A stretch of DNA of 64,000 bases from NCBI GenBank assembly GCA_005402585.1, contig BIFP01000078.1:1-64000 (forward strand). The letters run 5' to 3'. This DNA is from Micromonosporaceae bacterium KJ-029 (GTDB lineage: Bacteria > Actinomycetota > Actinomycetes > Mycobacteriales > Micromonosporaceae). Shown piece after piece: positions 50,785 to 59,379 of this stretch. The number at the start of each line of letters is the position of its first letter. The first letter of the stretch is position 1. Below the pieces are notes generated by a model, which saw only the letters and a program-made list of their open reading frames with translations, was not told where the DNA came from and did no database searches. The translations under genes and the position numbers were made by a program.

Positions 50785-51723
50785 TCAGCCCTTGACGGCC
50801 CCGGCGACGAGGCCGGAGACCATCCGTCGCTGCACCAGCAGGAAGAAGACGATCACCGGCAGGGTGAACAGCGTGGAGGCGGCCATCACCGGCCCCCAGG
50901 CGGTGTCGTCCCGGCCGAAGAAGAAGGTCATCGCCACCGGCAGCGTGTAGCGGTCCTGGCGGTTGATGAACGTCAGCGCGAAGATCAGCTCGTTCCACGC
51001 GGTGATGAAGGAGAAGATGCTGGTCGCTACGAGGCCCGGGGCCACCAGCGGGAACAGGATCCGGCGGAAGATCTGGGCTCGGCTGGCCCCGTCGATGGCG
51101 GCGGCCTCCTCCAGTTCCTTCGGCACCGCCGCGACGAAGCCTCGCAGCATCCAGACCGCGAACGGCAGTGAGAAGCCGAGGTAGGTGAGGATCAGGCTGG
51201 GCAGGGTGTTGTACAGGCCGAGCCGCTGGATCATCAGGAACAGCGGGATGACCAGAGCCTCCAGCGGGATCATCTGCACCACCAGCAGCATGATCAGGAA
51301 GCTGGTCCGGAGCTTGAAGCGGAACCGGGCCACGGCGGTCGCGGCCAGCAGCGCGACCAGCGCGCTCAGCAGCACCGTGGCCACCGCCACCAGCGCGCTG
51401 TTGAGGAAGAAGTCGGTGAAGGTCACCCCTGGGATCAGGTTCCCGGTGAGGATCCGGCGGTAGTGCTCCAGCGTCGGCTCGGCCGGCAGCGGCCGGGGCG
51501 TGCTGCTGAAGATCTCCCCACTCGGCTTCAGCGAAGTGGTGATCATCCAGTAGACCGGGAAGGCGGCGAAGAGCGCCACCAGCAGGCCCGCGCCGTTGAG
51601 GGCGACGCGCCGGGCGGTACGGCTGCGCCGCCCGCCACCTCGGGTACGCCGTCCGCCACCCGCCGGACGCGGCTCGGCACCCTCCAGCGGGCGTCCGGTG
51701 GCTGCTGCCGAACTGGCCGTCAC
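50785..51723 (-). CDS. Sugar ABC transporter permease, MalG type
   Basis: The 312-residue permease has a basic, disordered N-terminus of about 40 residues, six hydrophobic segments, and the coupling loop EAAAIDGASRAQIFRRILFPL. This is the second permease of a carbohydrate uptake 1 (CUT1) importer. It overlaps the upstream permease stop by GTGA. No ATPase gene is present in the operon, so a shared MsiK-type ATPase encoded elsewhere is likely. Confidence 0.88.
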   Translation of the reverse strand: MTASSAAATGRPLEGAEPRPAGGGRRTRGGGRRSRTARRVALNGAGLLVALFAAFPVYWMITTSLKPSGEIFSSTPRPLPAEPTLEHYRRILTGNLIPGVTFTDFFLNSALVAVATVLLSALVALLAATAVARFRFKLRTSFLIMLLVVQMIPLEALVIPLFLMIQRLGLYNTLPSLILTYLGFSLPFAVWMLRGFVAAVPKELEEAAAIDGASRAQIFRRILFPLVAPGLVATSIFSFITAWNELIFALTFINRQDRYTLPVAMTFFFGRDDTAWGPVMAASTLFTLPVIVFFLLVQRRMVSGLVAGAVKG

Positions 51724-52706
51724 GCGTCCTCCTCCTGCCGGAGCACCATGCGCACGTACACCCCGGTGACGACCAGCAGGATCAGGGTGAGGATCACCGC
51801 GATCGCCGAGCCGAGACCGTACTTGGGCGGAGGCGAGAACGCCTCGGCGTACGAGTAGACGGAGAGCATGAAGGTGGGCCGGTCCTGGGTGCCACCGGCG
51901 AGCACGTAGTACTGGGTGAAGACCTTGAAGTCCCAGATGGTGGAGAGCACCACCAGGATGCCGAAGACCGGCCGCAGCAGCGGGACGGTGACCCGCCAGA
52001 ACACCCGCCACGGCCCGGCCCCGTCGACCCGGGCCGCCTCGTGCAGTTCGCTCGGTACGCTCTTGAGCCCGGCCAGCACGCTGACCGCCACGAACGGGAA
52101 CGAGTGCCAGACCACCACCAGGGTGAGGATCGCGAAGAACAGCAGTGGCGAGTTGAACCAGCCGTATCCGGTCCAGTCGGTACGTCCGAAGAGGGCCTGG
52201 GAGAGCCCGTCCGGCAGGGCGTTGAACGCCCAGGTGACCAGTCCGCTGGTGTCGTCGAAGATCCATTTCCAGACGATGGTGCCGGTCAGCGCGGGGGTGG
52301 CCCAGGCGAGCATCACGCAGCTGGCCACGAACGCGGCCATTCGGCGGCCGAGCCGGTTGAGCAGCAACCCGACCAGGGTGCCCAGGATCATCGTCAGCGC
52401 CACGTTGGCCGCGGCGAAAAGGACGGTGTTGCGCAGCACCGTCCAGAAGAACGGGTCGCCAAGGATCTGGGCGTAGTTGCCCAGCCCCACCCACGGCCAC
52501 TCCCGGTCGCCGCGCAGCTGGCGGACGTTGTCCAGCCGGTGGAAGGACATCACCACCACCTGGCCCAGCGGCCAGAGCAGCAGCACCCCGATGACCACCA
52601 GGGCGGGCAGGAGCAGCAGGTACGGCAGCCGGTCCACCCGGCGACGCCGCCGCGCGGGGGTCTCCCGCGCGGCGGTCGTCTCCGGCACCTCGGTCAGCGT
52701 GGTCAC
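51720..52706 (-). CDS. Sugar ABC transporter permease, MalF type
   Basis: The 328-residue permease has six hydrophobic segments and the coupling loop HEAARVDGAGPWRVFWRVTVPLL. It forms the channel with the next permease and accepts substrate from the binding lipoprotein. The GTG overlaps the binding protein stop by four bases. The three genes are therefore one unit. Confidence 0.9.
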   Translation of the reverse strand: MTTLTEVPETTAARETPARRRRRVDRLPYLLLLPALVVIGVLLLWPLGQVVVMSFHRLDNVRQLRGDREWPWVGLGNYAQILGDPFFWTVLRNTVLFAAANVALTMILGTLVGLLLNRLGRRMAAFVASCVMLAWATPALTGTIVWKWIFDDTSGLVTWAFNALPDGLSQALFGRTDWTGYGWFNSPLLFFAILTLVVVWHSFPFVAVSVLAGLKSVPSELHEAARVDGAGPWRVFWRVTVPLLRPVFGILVVLSTIWDFKVFTQYYVLAGGTQDRPTFMLSVYSYAEAFSPPPKYGLGSAIAVILTLILLVVTGVYVRMVLRQEEDA

Positions 52707-53989
52707 TTGGCGTTGAGGATGCTTTCCATCTCCGCGGCCGCGTCGGCGGTGGCCTGTTCGACCGTCTTCTGACCCTTCATGACCGAGCTGTTCATCGCCT
52801 GGGTCACCGTCTTCGTCCGGCTGACCTCCACCCACTTCGGGGTGAGCGGCGTGAGTCTGGTGTTCTGCATGGTGGTCGCGAACGCCGCCATGATCTTGTC
52901 ATCCGCGTACGAGCTGCCGGCGACCAGGTCCGAGTAGACCGGGAAGAAGCCAAGACTGTCGGCGAACTGCTGCGAGTTCTTCTTGTTCAGCAGCACCGTG
53001 AGGTAGTCCCAGGCCAGGTCCTGACGCTGGCTGTCGCGCCAGATCGCGATGTCGGAGCCGCCGGCGAAGGCGGGCGCTGGCTGCCCGTCGGGGCCGGGGA
53101 TCGGGAAGGTGCCCCAGACCTTCTCGATCTCGGGGTTGTCCTTGGCGATCGCGCCCTGCTGCCAGCTGCCGGCGAAGGCCATCGCCGCCTTGCCGGTGGC
53201 GAACTGGGTGCGCGCGTCGATCTCGTTCCAGCCGGCCGCGGCGGGCGGGGCGACCTTGTGCACGGTCACCAGGTCGGTCCAGTACTTGACCGCCTCGCGG
53301 GCCTGCGGCGAGGTGTAGCCGGACTTCCAGGCGTCCCCCTCCTTGGTGGCGATCTCCCCGCCGGCGCCCCAGAGGAAGGAGTAGAACGGCAGTTCCGAGT
53401 TGCCGGGCAGGGCGATGCCGTACGTCCCGGGCTTCTTGGCCTGCACCGCCTTGGCCACCGAGACCAGGTCGTCCCAGGTCTTCGGTGGCTGCACGCCGGC
53501 CTCGGCGAACCAGTCGGTGCGGTAGTAGATGCCCCGGACGCCGGCGTACCACGGCACGCCGTACTGCCGGCCGTCGAGCTGGGCGTTGCGGACCAGGTCG
53601 GGCAGGATGTCCTTGCCGTCGGCCCAGCCGGCCATCCGGTCGGTCACGTCCGCGAGGGCCTCCTGCGCCGCCCAGCCCTGGGTCTCGGTGTTGCCCAGTT
53701 CGGTGACGTCCGGTCCCTCACCGCCGGCGAGCGCGGCCTGGAACTTCGTCGGCGCCTCCAGCCAGGGGATGTACTGCACGACCACGTCGGTGTCGGGATG
53801 TATGAGCCGGAACTCCGCCTCCACGGCGTCGAGGAACGCGGTCTGCGCGTCGCCGCCCTCGCCCATCATCCAGACCGTGAGCTTGCTGTTGTCGGCCGCG
53901 TCGTCGCCCGAGTCGCCGCAGCCGGCCAGCACCATCGCGGCCGTGGCCACGACGGCGGTGACCGGGGCCAGCCGCTTCCACCTGTTCAC
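52703..53989 (-). CDS. Extracellular sugar-binding lipoprotein
   Basis: The 428-residue class 1 family binding protein (MalE/CUT1 type) has a lipoprotein signal with MVLAGC (Cys24). Typical stretches are KLTVWMMGEGG, FQAALAGGEGPDVTELGN and GIALPGNSELPFYSFLWGAGG. Its sugar is unknown. The GTG at 53989 follows GGGAGGGAG. A palindrome over the probable -10 lies at 54028-54047 and likely controls the three-gene operon. Confidence 0.88.
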   Translation of the reverse strand: MNRWKRLAPVTAVVATAAMVLAGCGDSGDDAADNSKLTVWMMGEGGDAQTAFLDAVEAEFRLIHPDTDVVVQYIPWLEAPTKFQAALAGGEGPDVTELGNTETQGWAAQEALADVTDRMAGWADGKDILPDLVRNAQLDGRQYGVPWYAGVRGIYYRTDWFAEAGVQPPKTWDDLVSVAKAVQAKKPGTYGIALPGNSELPFYSFLWGAGGEIATKEGDAWKSGYTSPQAREAVKYWTDLVTVHKVAPPAAAGWNEIDARTQFATGKAAMAFAGSWQQGAIAKDNPEIEKVWGTFPIPGPDGQPAPAFAGGSDIAIWRDSQRQDLAWDYLTVLLNKKNSQQFADSLGFFPVYSDLVAGSSYADDKIMAAFATTMQNTRLTPLTPKWVEVSRTKTVTQAMNSSVMKGQKTVEQATADAAAEMESILNAK

Positions 53990-54027
53990 GCCACTACTCC
54001 CTCCCACCGTCTGGCACTAACCTTCCG

Positions 54028-54047
54028 CTTCGCACCCTAGTACGAAG
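54028..54047 (-). promoter_or_regulatory. Operator-like palindrome over the sugar importer promoter
   Basis: CTTCGCAC (54028-54035), CCTA, GTACGAAG (54040-54047) is an 8-base inverted repeat with one mismatch. On the minus strand its centre contains TAGGGT, a good -10. A repressor bound here would block transcription of the binding protein operon. No regulator gene is adjacent. Confidence 0.5.
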
Positions 54048-54141
54048 AATTCCTTTACGACAGTGGGCGGGGACCGACCGTACCGCAGGGCGGGCGCCGA
54101 AGGCGGGATCCGCCATCGCCAAACCGGGGCGTACGCACATG

Positions 54142-54174
54142 AAAGGCGCCCGACCTCGATGGCCGGGCGCCTTT
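54142..54174 (-). terminator. Hairpin after the first GlsB-like gene
   Basis: AAAGGCGCCCG (54142-54152) pairs perfectly with CGGGCGCCTTT (54164-54174), an 11 bp stem. It lies 14 bases beyond the stop of the gene at 54188. Confidence 0.8.
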
Positions 54175-54187
54175 CGAGACTCAGCTG

Positions 54188-54472
54188 TTACCGGTGGGTG
54201 ACACCCCGCCTGCGGCCGACGCCGGAGACCAGCGCCACCGCGACGGCGGCCAGCAGGACCTGCAGCATCAACTCTCGCCAGTCGATGCCCGCGGTCTCCG
54301 CGAAGCCGGACGCGCGGGCGATCACCGTGCCGAGCAGTGCGGCGCCGACACCGATGAGCATGTGCAACCAGATCGGCATCGGCTGCCGGCCCGGCACCAC
54401 CAGACGGCCCAGCGCGCCGACGATCAGACCCACGAACAGCGCGGTGATGATTCCCCAGACGGTGAGCTCCAT
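54188..54472 (-). CDS. GlsB/YeaQ/YmgE-family stress membrane protein, copy 1
   Basis: The 94-residue product has three membrane segments. The family stretch TVWGIITALFVGLIVGALGRLVVPGRQPMPIWLHMLIGVGAALLG dominates, and the C-terminus is basic (GVGRRRGVTHR). Such proteins are general-stress-induced, but their biochemical role is unknown. The next gene is a tandem copy. AAGGAGAG precedes the ATG. It has its own terminator. Confidence 0.88.
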   Translation of the reverse strand: MELTVWGIITALFVGLIVGALGRLVVPGRQPMPIWLHMLIGVGAALLGTVIARASGFAETAGIDWRELMLQVLLAAVAVALVSGVGRRRGVTHR

Positions 54473-54512
54473 GGTCGCTCTCCTTCACAAAAAGACGTTC
54501 CACGTTTGTGGC

Positions 54513-54524
54513 GTTCCTGTCGTG
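54513..54524 (-). promoter_or_regulatory. Shared CACGACAGGAAC motif upstream of GlsB copy 1
   Basis: On the minus strand CACGACAGGAAC starts 52 bases and ends 41 bases before the ATG. The identical 12-mer occurs 38 bases before the start of copy 2. GGAAC is a common ECF sigma -35 core, and GTCTTT lies 16 bases after it here. Confidence 0.45.
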
Positions 54525-54593
54525 ACCGACCTAATTCCCGACCCGCCGAGAACCCAAACCGATTTTCCGTCCAGAAAGGACGCCCACACGCCG

Positions 54594-54626
54594 ACGGGCG
54601 CCCGGCCGTGGTGGCCGGGCGCCCGT
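54594..54626 (-). terminator. Hairpin after the second GlsB-like gene
   Basis: ACGGGCGCCCGGCC (54594-54607) pairs perfectly with GGCCGGGCGCCCGT (54613-54626) around GTGGT, a 14 bp stem. It separates the two GlsB-like genes, so each has its own transcript end. Confidence 0.8.
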
Positions 54627-54639
54627 GAGTCGGGTGTGG

Positions 54640-54927
54640 TTACCGGTGGGTGATGCCGCGGCGGCGACCCACCCCTGCTACCAGGGCCACCGCGATGGCG
54701 GCCAGCGCGACCTGCACCGCGAGTTCGGCCCAGTCGACGCCGGCGGTCACCGTGGCGATGCCCACCGCCCGGGCGAGCACGGTGCCGAGCAGCGCCGCAC
54801 CGACACCGATGAGCATGTGCAGCCAGATCGGCATGTCCTGCCGACCCGGCACCACCAGACGGCCCAGCGCGCCGACGATCAGACCCACGAACAGTGCGGT
54901 GATGATGCCCCAGACGGTGAACTCCAT
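54640..54927 (-). CDS. GlsB/YeaQ/YmgE-family stress membrane protein, copy 2
   Basis: The 95-residue product is nearly identical to copy 1 over its first 48 residues (one of the few changes is PMPI to DMPI after GRQ) and diverges in the middle (AVGIATVTAGVDWAEL), then agrees again at the end (GVGRRRGITHR). The first 55 or so bases of the coding sequence differ at only a few positions. This suggests tandem duplication with gene conversion or strong selection on the first half. AAGGAGAACG precedes the ATG. Confidence 0.88.
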   Translation of the reverse strand: MEFTVWGIITALFVGLIVGALGRLVVPGRQDMPIWLHMLIGVGAALLGTVLARAVGIATVTAGVDWAELAVQVALAAIAVALVAGVGRRRGITHR

Positions 54928-54964
54928 GGTCGTTCTCCTTAGCGAGAAGCTTCCGGTCGGCGGG

Positions 54965-54976
54965 GTTCCTGTCGTG
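54965..54976 (-). promoter_or_regulatory. Shared CACGACAGGAAC motif upstream of GlsB copy 2
   Basis: This is the same 12-mer as at 54513-54524, ending 38 bases before the ATG. Sequence around it is otherwise different between the copies, so the motif is selectively kept. Confidence 0.45.
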
Positions 54977-55089
54977 CCGATCCAGTTCCCTCGGCACCCG
55001 AATCCCAAACCGACCGGACATGGCGCCCGTCGATGGCACACCCATTTCCGCGCGTCATCGCCGCACGGCTACCCGCCGCGGGCCGGCGG

Positions 55090-56967
55090 TCACTTCTTCC
55101 CGGCGGGCTTGCCGTCGCCGGAGTCCGAGGAGAGCGCGGCGATGAAGGCCTCCTGCGGGACCTCCACCCGGCCCACCATCTTCATCCGCTTCTTGCCTTC
55201 CTTCTGCTTCTCCAGCAGCTTGCGCTTACGACTGATGTCACCGCCGTAGCACTTGGCGAGCACGTCCTTACGGATCGCCCGGATGGTCTCCCGGGCGATC
55301 ACCCGGCTGCCGATGGCGGCCTGGATCGGCACCTCGAACTGCTGGCGCGGGATCAGGTTGCGCAGCTTCGCGGCGATCGTGGTGCCGTACGCGTACGCCT
55401 TCTCCTTGTGCACGATGGCGCTAAACGCGTCCACCGGCTCGCCGTGCAGCAGGATGTCGACCTTCACCAGGTCGGACGCCTGCTCGCCGGAGGGCTCGTA
55501 GTCCAGCGAGGCGTAGCCCTTGGTACGGCTCTTGAGCTGGTCGAAGAAGTCGAAGATGATCTCGGCGAGGGGCAGCGTGTAGCGCAGCTCCACCCGGTCG
55601 GCGGAGAGGTAGTCCATGCCGAGCAGGCTCCCCCGGCGGCCCTGGCACAGCTCCATCACCGCGCCGACGTAGTCGTTGGGGGTGAGCACGGTGGCCCGCA
55701 CCGTCGGCTCGAACACCTCGGCGATCTTGCCGGTCGGGTACTCGCTCGGGTTGGTGACCACGATCTCCTGACCGTCCTCCTGGATGGCCCGGTAGACCAC
55801 GTTCGGCGCGGTCGAGATCAGGTCGAGGTTGAACTCCCGCTCCAGCCGCTCCCGGATGATCTCCAGGTGCAGCAGGCCGAGGAAGCCGCAGCGGAACCCG
55901 AAGCCCAGTGCGCCGGAGGTCTCCGGCTCGTAGGTCAGCGCGGCGTCGTTGAGCTTGAGCTTGTCCAGCGCGTCCCGCAGCGCCGGGTAGTCCGACCCGT
56001 CGATCGGGTACAGGCCGGAGTAGACCATCGGCTTGGGGTCCTTGTAGCCGCCGAGCGCCTCGGCCGCCGGCCGCCCGTTGATGGTGACGGTGTCACCGAC
56101 CCGGGACTGGCGGACGTCCTTCACGCCGGTGATCAGGTAGCCGACCTCGCCGACGCCGAGCGCGTCGGCCTTCACCATCTCCGGCGAGATGACGCCGATC
56201 TCCAGCAGCTCGTGGGTCGCGCCGGTGGACATCATCTTGATCCGGTCCCGGGCACCGATCCGCCCGTCCACGACCCGGACGTAGGTGACCACGCCCCGGT
56301 AGACGTCGTACACCGAGTCGAAGATCATTGCGCGGGCCGGGGCGTCGGCGTCACCGACCGGTGGGACGAACTGCCGAACGATCTCGTCGAGCAGGTGCGG
56401 CACCCCCTCGCCGGTCTTGCCGGAGACCCTGATGCAGTCCGCCGGGTCGCCGCCGATCAGGTGGGCCAACTCCTCGGCGTACTTCTCCGGCTGGGCGGCC
56501 GGCAGGTCGATCTTGTTGAGCACCGGGATGATGTGCAGGTCGTTCTCGAGCGCCAGGTACAGGTTGGCCAGCGTCTGCGCCTCGATGCCCTGCGCCGCGT
56601 CGACCAGCAGGACGGCGCCCTCGCAGGCGGCCAGCGAACGGGACACCTCGTAGGTGAAGTCCACGTGGCCCGGAGTGTCGATCATGTTGAGCACGGCCTG
56701 CTCGCCGGTCCGCTCGCCCTCCCGGATGCTCCACGGCATCCGTACGGCCTGGCTCTTGATGGTGATGCCGCGTTCGCGCTCGATGTCCATCCGGTCGAGG
56801 TACTGCGCACGCATCTGCCGCGGGTCGACCACGCCGGTGAGCTGCAACATCCGGTCGGCCAGGGTCGACTTTCCGTGGTCGATGTGAGCGATGATGCAGA
56901 AGTTCCTGATCCGCGCCGGGTCGGTGGCACCAGGAGCGTTCGCGCCGGGATCGAGCGTCGGTGGCAC
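55090..56967 (-). CDS. lepA: Elongation factor 4
   Basis: The 625-residue GTPase binds ribosomes and can back-translocate or aid initiation. G1 is AHIDHGKST, G3 DTPGHVDF and G4 NKID. Domains II to V follow, and the C-terminal lepA-specific domain has KEGKKRMKMVGRVEVPQEAF. A short Pro/Ala N-terminal extension precedes the GTPase domain. The GTG at 56967 is inferred. A long open frame on the opposite strand is its shadow. Confidence 0.96.
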   Translation of the reverse strand: MPPTLDPGANAPGATDPARIRNFCIIAHIDHGKSTLADRMLQLTGVVDPRQMRAQYLDRMDIERERGITIKSQAVRMPWSIREGERTGEQAVLNMIDTPGHVDFTYEVSRSLAACEGAVLLVDAAQGIEAQTLANLYLALENDLHIIPVLNKIDLPAAQPEKYAEELAHLIGGDPADCIRVSGKTGEGVPHLLDEIVRQFVPPVGDADAPARAMIFDSVYDVYRGVVTYVRVVDGRIGARDRIKMMSTGATHELLEIGVISPEMVKADALGVGEVGYLITGVKDVRQSRVGDTVTINGRPAAEALGGYKDPKPMVYSGLYPIDGSDYPALRDALDKLKLNDAALTYEPETSGALGFGFRCGFLGLLHLEIIRERLEREFNLDLISTAPNVVYRAIQEDGQEIVVTNPSEYPTGKIAEVFEPTVRATVLTPNDYVGAVMELCQGRRGSLLGMDYLSADRVELRYTLPLAEIIFDFFDQLKSRTKGYASLDYEPSGEQASDLVKVDILLHGEPVDAFSAIVHKEKAYAYGTTIAAKLRNLIPRQQFEVPIQAAIGSRVIARETIRAIRKDVLAKCYGGDISRKRKLLEKQKEGKKRMKMVGRVEVPQEAFIAALSSDSGDGKPAGKK

Positions 56968-57075
56968 AGCGGTCCGTTCTGGTCGGCTGACGTGAGCAGG
57001 CCGGTGCAGACCGGCCCCCTCTATGCTCCCACGTCCCCACCGGGCAGCCGCCGCGCGGGCGAACCCTGCCCGCCC

Positions 57076-57609
57076 TCACTCCTGCGGCGGTTCGACGAAG
57101 AGGCCAGCGAGCCGGGGCAGCCGGCGGCGCGCCTCGTCCTCGTCGTCAAAATCCCAGAAGTCGTTGAGGTCGGGTGCCGGCGCCGCCTGCCGGTCCGTCG
57201 GGAGGTCGGTCGCGGTCGCCCTGCGGTACGCGTCCCACGGCACGGCCAGCATGTCCTCGCACTCGAACTCCTCGCCGCTGAGCGAGGCGGCCCGGACCTG
57301 CGGCAGCTCGGCCAGCGAATCCGGGTCGGCGACCGTGCGGGCGAAGACCTCCCGCCCCTGGGTCATCAGCCAGCCACGGAAGTATTCGAAGCCGTCGTCG
57401 GAGGCGCCGCCGTTGATCAGGTACGCGGCACCCCAGAGGTCGACCCGGTACGAGGCTGCCAGCACCCGCCGCTGGTGGCTGGCGTACCCGACGATCTCCT
57501 CCGGATCGCGGGCGGCGAGCAGCGCGACGGCCCGGGCGGCGATGGCGTCCGGCTCTCCCCCACCGGCACGGGCCCGGTCGATCAACTGCCAGAAGTCGTC
57601 GGTCCTCAT
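57076..57609 (-). CDS. DUF4240 family protein
   Basis: The 177-residue product starts MRTDDFWQLIDRARAGG and continues with VDLWGAAYLINGGASDDGFEYFRGWLMTQGREVF, which are the hallmarks of DUF4240, a family of unknown function found in actinobacteria. The C-terminal tail is acidic (DLNDFWDFDDEDEARRR). The start at 57609 is the only sensible one. It lies 108 bases upstream of lepA on the same strand side. Confidence 0.82.
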   Translation of the reverse strand: MRTDDFWQLIDRARAGGGEPDAIAARAVALLAARDPEEIVGYASHQRRVLAASYRVDLWGAAYLINGGASDDGFEYFRGWLMTQGREVFARTVADPDSLAELPQVRAASLSGEEFECEDMLAVPWDAYRRATATDLPTDRQAAPAPDLNDFWDFDDEDEARRRLPRLAGLFVEPPQE

Positions 57610-57708
57610 GGCCTCGCAGTCTGGCAGACGCCGCGCCGACCGCCCGGACACCTGGCGGCCCGACGCGGAGTCTCGCCGGGCGGTACCGGCACCGGGCAGC
57701 ATGGTCGG

Positions 57709-58695
57709 GTGACCGATCCGTCCGTACCGCCCGTGGCCTACCACGCGACCGCCCAGCGGCCGGCGTGGGACGCGCTGCCGCCGGCCGTGCGGGCCGCGCT
57801 GTCGGCGCGGCTCGGCGCCCCGGTGGTCGAGGCGCGCGCCGCCGGTGCCGGCTTCACCCGGGGATTCGCCGCGGTGCTGCGCACCGCCGACGGGGGCAGC
57901 GCGTTCGTCAAGGCCGCCGGCCACGCCGAGCAGCCGCACCTGGTCGACTGGTACGCCCGGGAGGCGGCGATCCTCACCCGGCTGCCCGCCGGGCTACCCG
58001 CGCCGCGCCTACGCTGGACGTTGTGGCAGGCGGGCTGGTACGCACTCTGCCTGGACCCGGTCGACGGGCACACACCCCGGCTGCCCTGGCAGCCCGCCGA
58101 GCTGACCGCCACCCTCACCGGGTACGCCGAGGTCGTCGCCGCGCTCGCCGACCCGCCGGCCGAGCTGGCCGCCCTCGGGCTGCCCCGGCTCGCGGACCTC
58201 GCCCGCGACGACATCCTCTGGTGGGGCGAGGTGGCCGCCGGCCGGGAACCGCCGCCACCGCTGCCCGCCCCGGCTCGGGAACGGCTGGCCGAGCTGGTCG
58301 CGCTGGAGTCCCGCCTACCCGGGTACGCCGCCGGGACGACCGGGCTGATCCATGGCGACCTGCGGCTTGACAACGTGCTGATCGACCGGGCCGGTGCCGC
58401 CTGGTTCTGCGACTGGACGTGGCTCTGCCATGGGCCGGCCTGGTTCGACCTGGCCGGGCTACTGATCACCGGGTACGCCAGCGGGCTGGACGTCGACGCC
58501 CACTTCGCCGCGCACCCGGCCGCCGCCGGCGCACCCCCGGACGCGCTCGACGTGACCCTGGCCGCCCTGGCCGGCTACCACCTCACCGCCGCCGCGTCCG
58601 CGCCGCCGACCGCGTCGGCCCACCTGCCGGCGCACCAGCGGTGGACCGGCGAGCAGGCGCTCGCCTGGCTGTCCCGCCGCCAGGGCTGGACCTGA
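57709..58695 (+). CDS. Aminoglycoside phosphotransferase-family kinase
   Basis: The 328-residue protein has the APH/choline-kinase fold. A nucleotide-binding N-lobe (GSAFVKAAGH) is followed by the catalytic LIHGDLRLDNVLID and then WFCDWTWLCHGPAWFDLAGL, in which the Asp acts on metal. Its substrate is unknown; resistance should not be assumed. The GTG at 57709 has a CAGCAT 6 bases upstream, a weak leaderless pattern. It is divergent from the DUF4240 gene. Confidence 0.85.
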   Translation: MTDPSVPPVAYHATAQRPAWDALPPAVRAALSARLGAPVVEARAAGAGFTRGFAAVLRTADGGSAFVKAAGHAEQPHLVDWYAREAAILTRLPAGLPAPRLRWTLWQAGWYALCLDPVDGHTPRLPWQPAELTATLTGYAEVVAALADPPAELAALGLPRLADLARDDILWWGEVAAGREPPPPLPAPARERLAELVALESRLPGYAAGTTGLIHGDLRLDNVLIDRAGAAWFCDWTWLCHGPAWFDLAGLLITGYASGLDVDAHFAAHPAAAGAPPDALDVTLAALAGYHLTAAASAPPTASAHLPAHQRWTGEQALAWLSRRQGWT

Positions 58696-58943
58696 TCATC
58701 CCGGCCGGCCCCCACCGCCCCCGGCCGATCGCGCTCGTCGGGCCGATCGCGCACTCGGGTCTTTCACGCCGGGAACGGACGACCGTGGTGGTGGTCGGCA
58801 CGGCAGTGGTGCGCGGGCGGTCGTTCGGGTGCCGTTTTGGCCCGTCCAGGCCGACCTGGTAACCTGGCTCTTCGCGCAGCGATGACGCATGCTCGTCGCG
58901 CGCACAAGCTGACCAACCCGAGCTATCAAGACGAGGCTGTCGC

Positions 58944-59210
58944 GTGGCGAACATCAAGTCCCAGATCAAGCGCAACCGGCAGAACGAGAAGCGCCGGCTG
59001 CGTAACAAGTCGGTCAAGTCGTCGCTGAAGACCGCCATCCGCAAGTTCAACGAGGCCGCTGAGGCCGGTGACGTCGAGAAGGCCACCACCCTCATGCAGG
59101 ACGCCTCCCGCAAGCTGGACAAGGCGGCCAGCAAGGGCGTCATCCACGCCAACCAGGCTGCGAACCGCAAGTCGGCGATCGCCAAGCGCGTCGTGTCGCT
59201 GTCCGCCTGA
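58944..59210 (+). CDS. rpsT: 30S ribosomal protein S20
   Basis: The 88-residue basic protein (ANIKSQIKRNRQNEKRRLRNKSVKSSLKTAIRKF) binds the 5' domain of 16S rRNA. The GTG at 58944 is preceded by GAGG at 8 bases. It has a leader of up to 248 bases upstream without a gene, which could carry control sequence. A 15 bp hairpin follows. Confidence 0.97.
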   Translation: MANIKSQIKRNRQNEKRRLRNKSVKSSLKTAIRKFNEAAEAGDVEKATTLMQDASRKLDKAASKGVIHANQAANRKSAIAKRVVSLSA

Positions 59211-59232
59211 GCCGGCGACCTCCAGATCTCAC

Positions 59233-59266
59233 CGGAAGCCCCGGGGCCAACGCCCCGGGGCTTCCG
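59233..59266 (+). terminator. Strong hairpin after rpsT
   Basis: CGGAAGCCCCGGGGC (59233-59247) pairs perfectly with GCCCCGGGGCTTCCG (59252-59266) around CAAC, a 15 bp stem. Confidence 0.88.
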
Positions 59267-59379
59267 CACGTCCGGGTTGTGCAAGGCTGCGGCCCCCGAC
59301 GCTCTGGTTGCGGCAGGCTGTCTCGGCGGAGGCCCGGTACGACCGGCAGGAGTTCGGCCTCGATCCGCAGGGTTCGTGA

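Noticed and set aside
55033..58695. A 1220-residue open frame on the plus strand
   Set aside because: Its first two thirds are the antisense shadow of lepA and the DUF4240 gene; the real coding part is only the kinase at 57709-58695.
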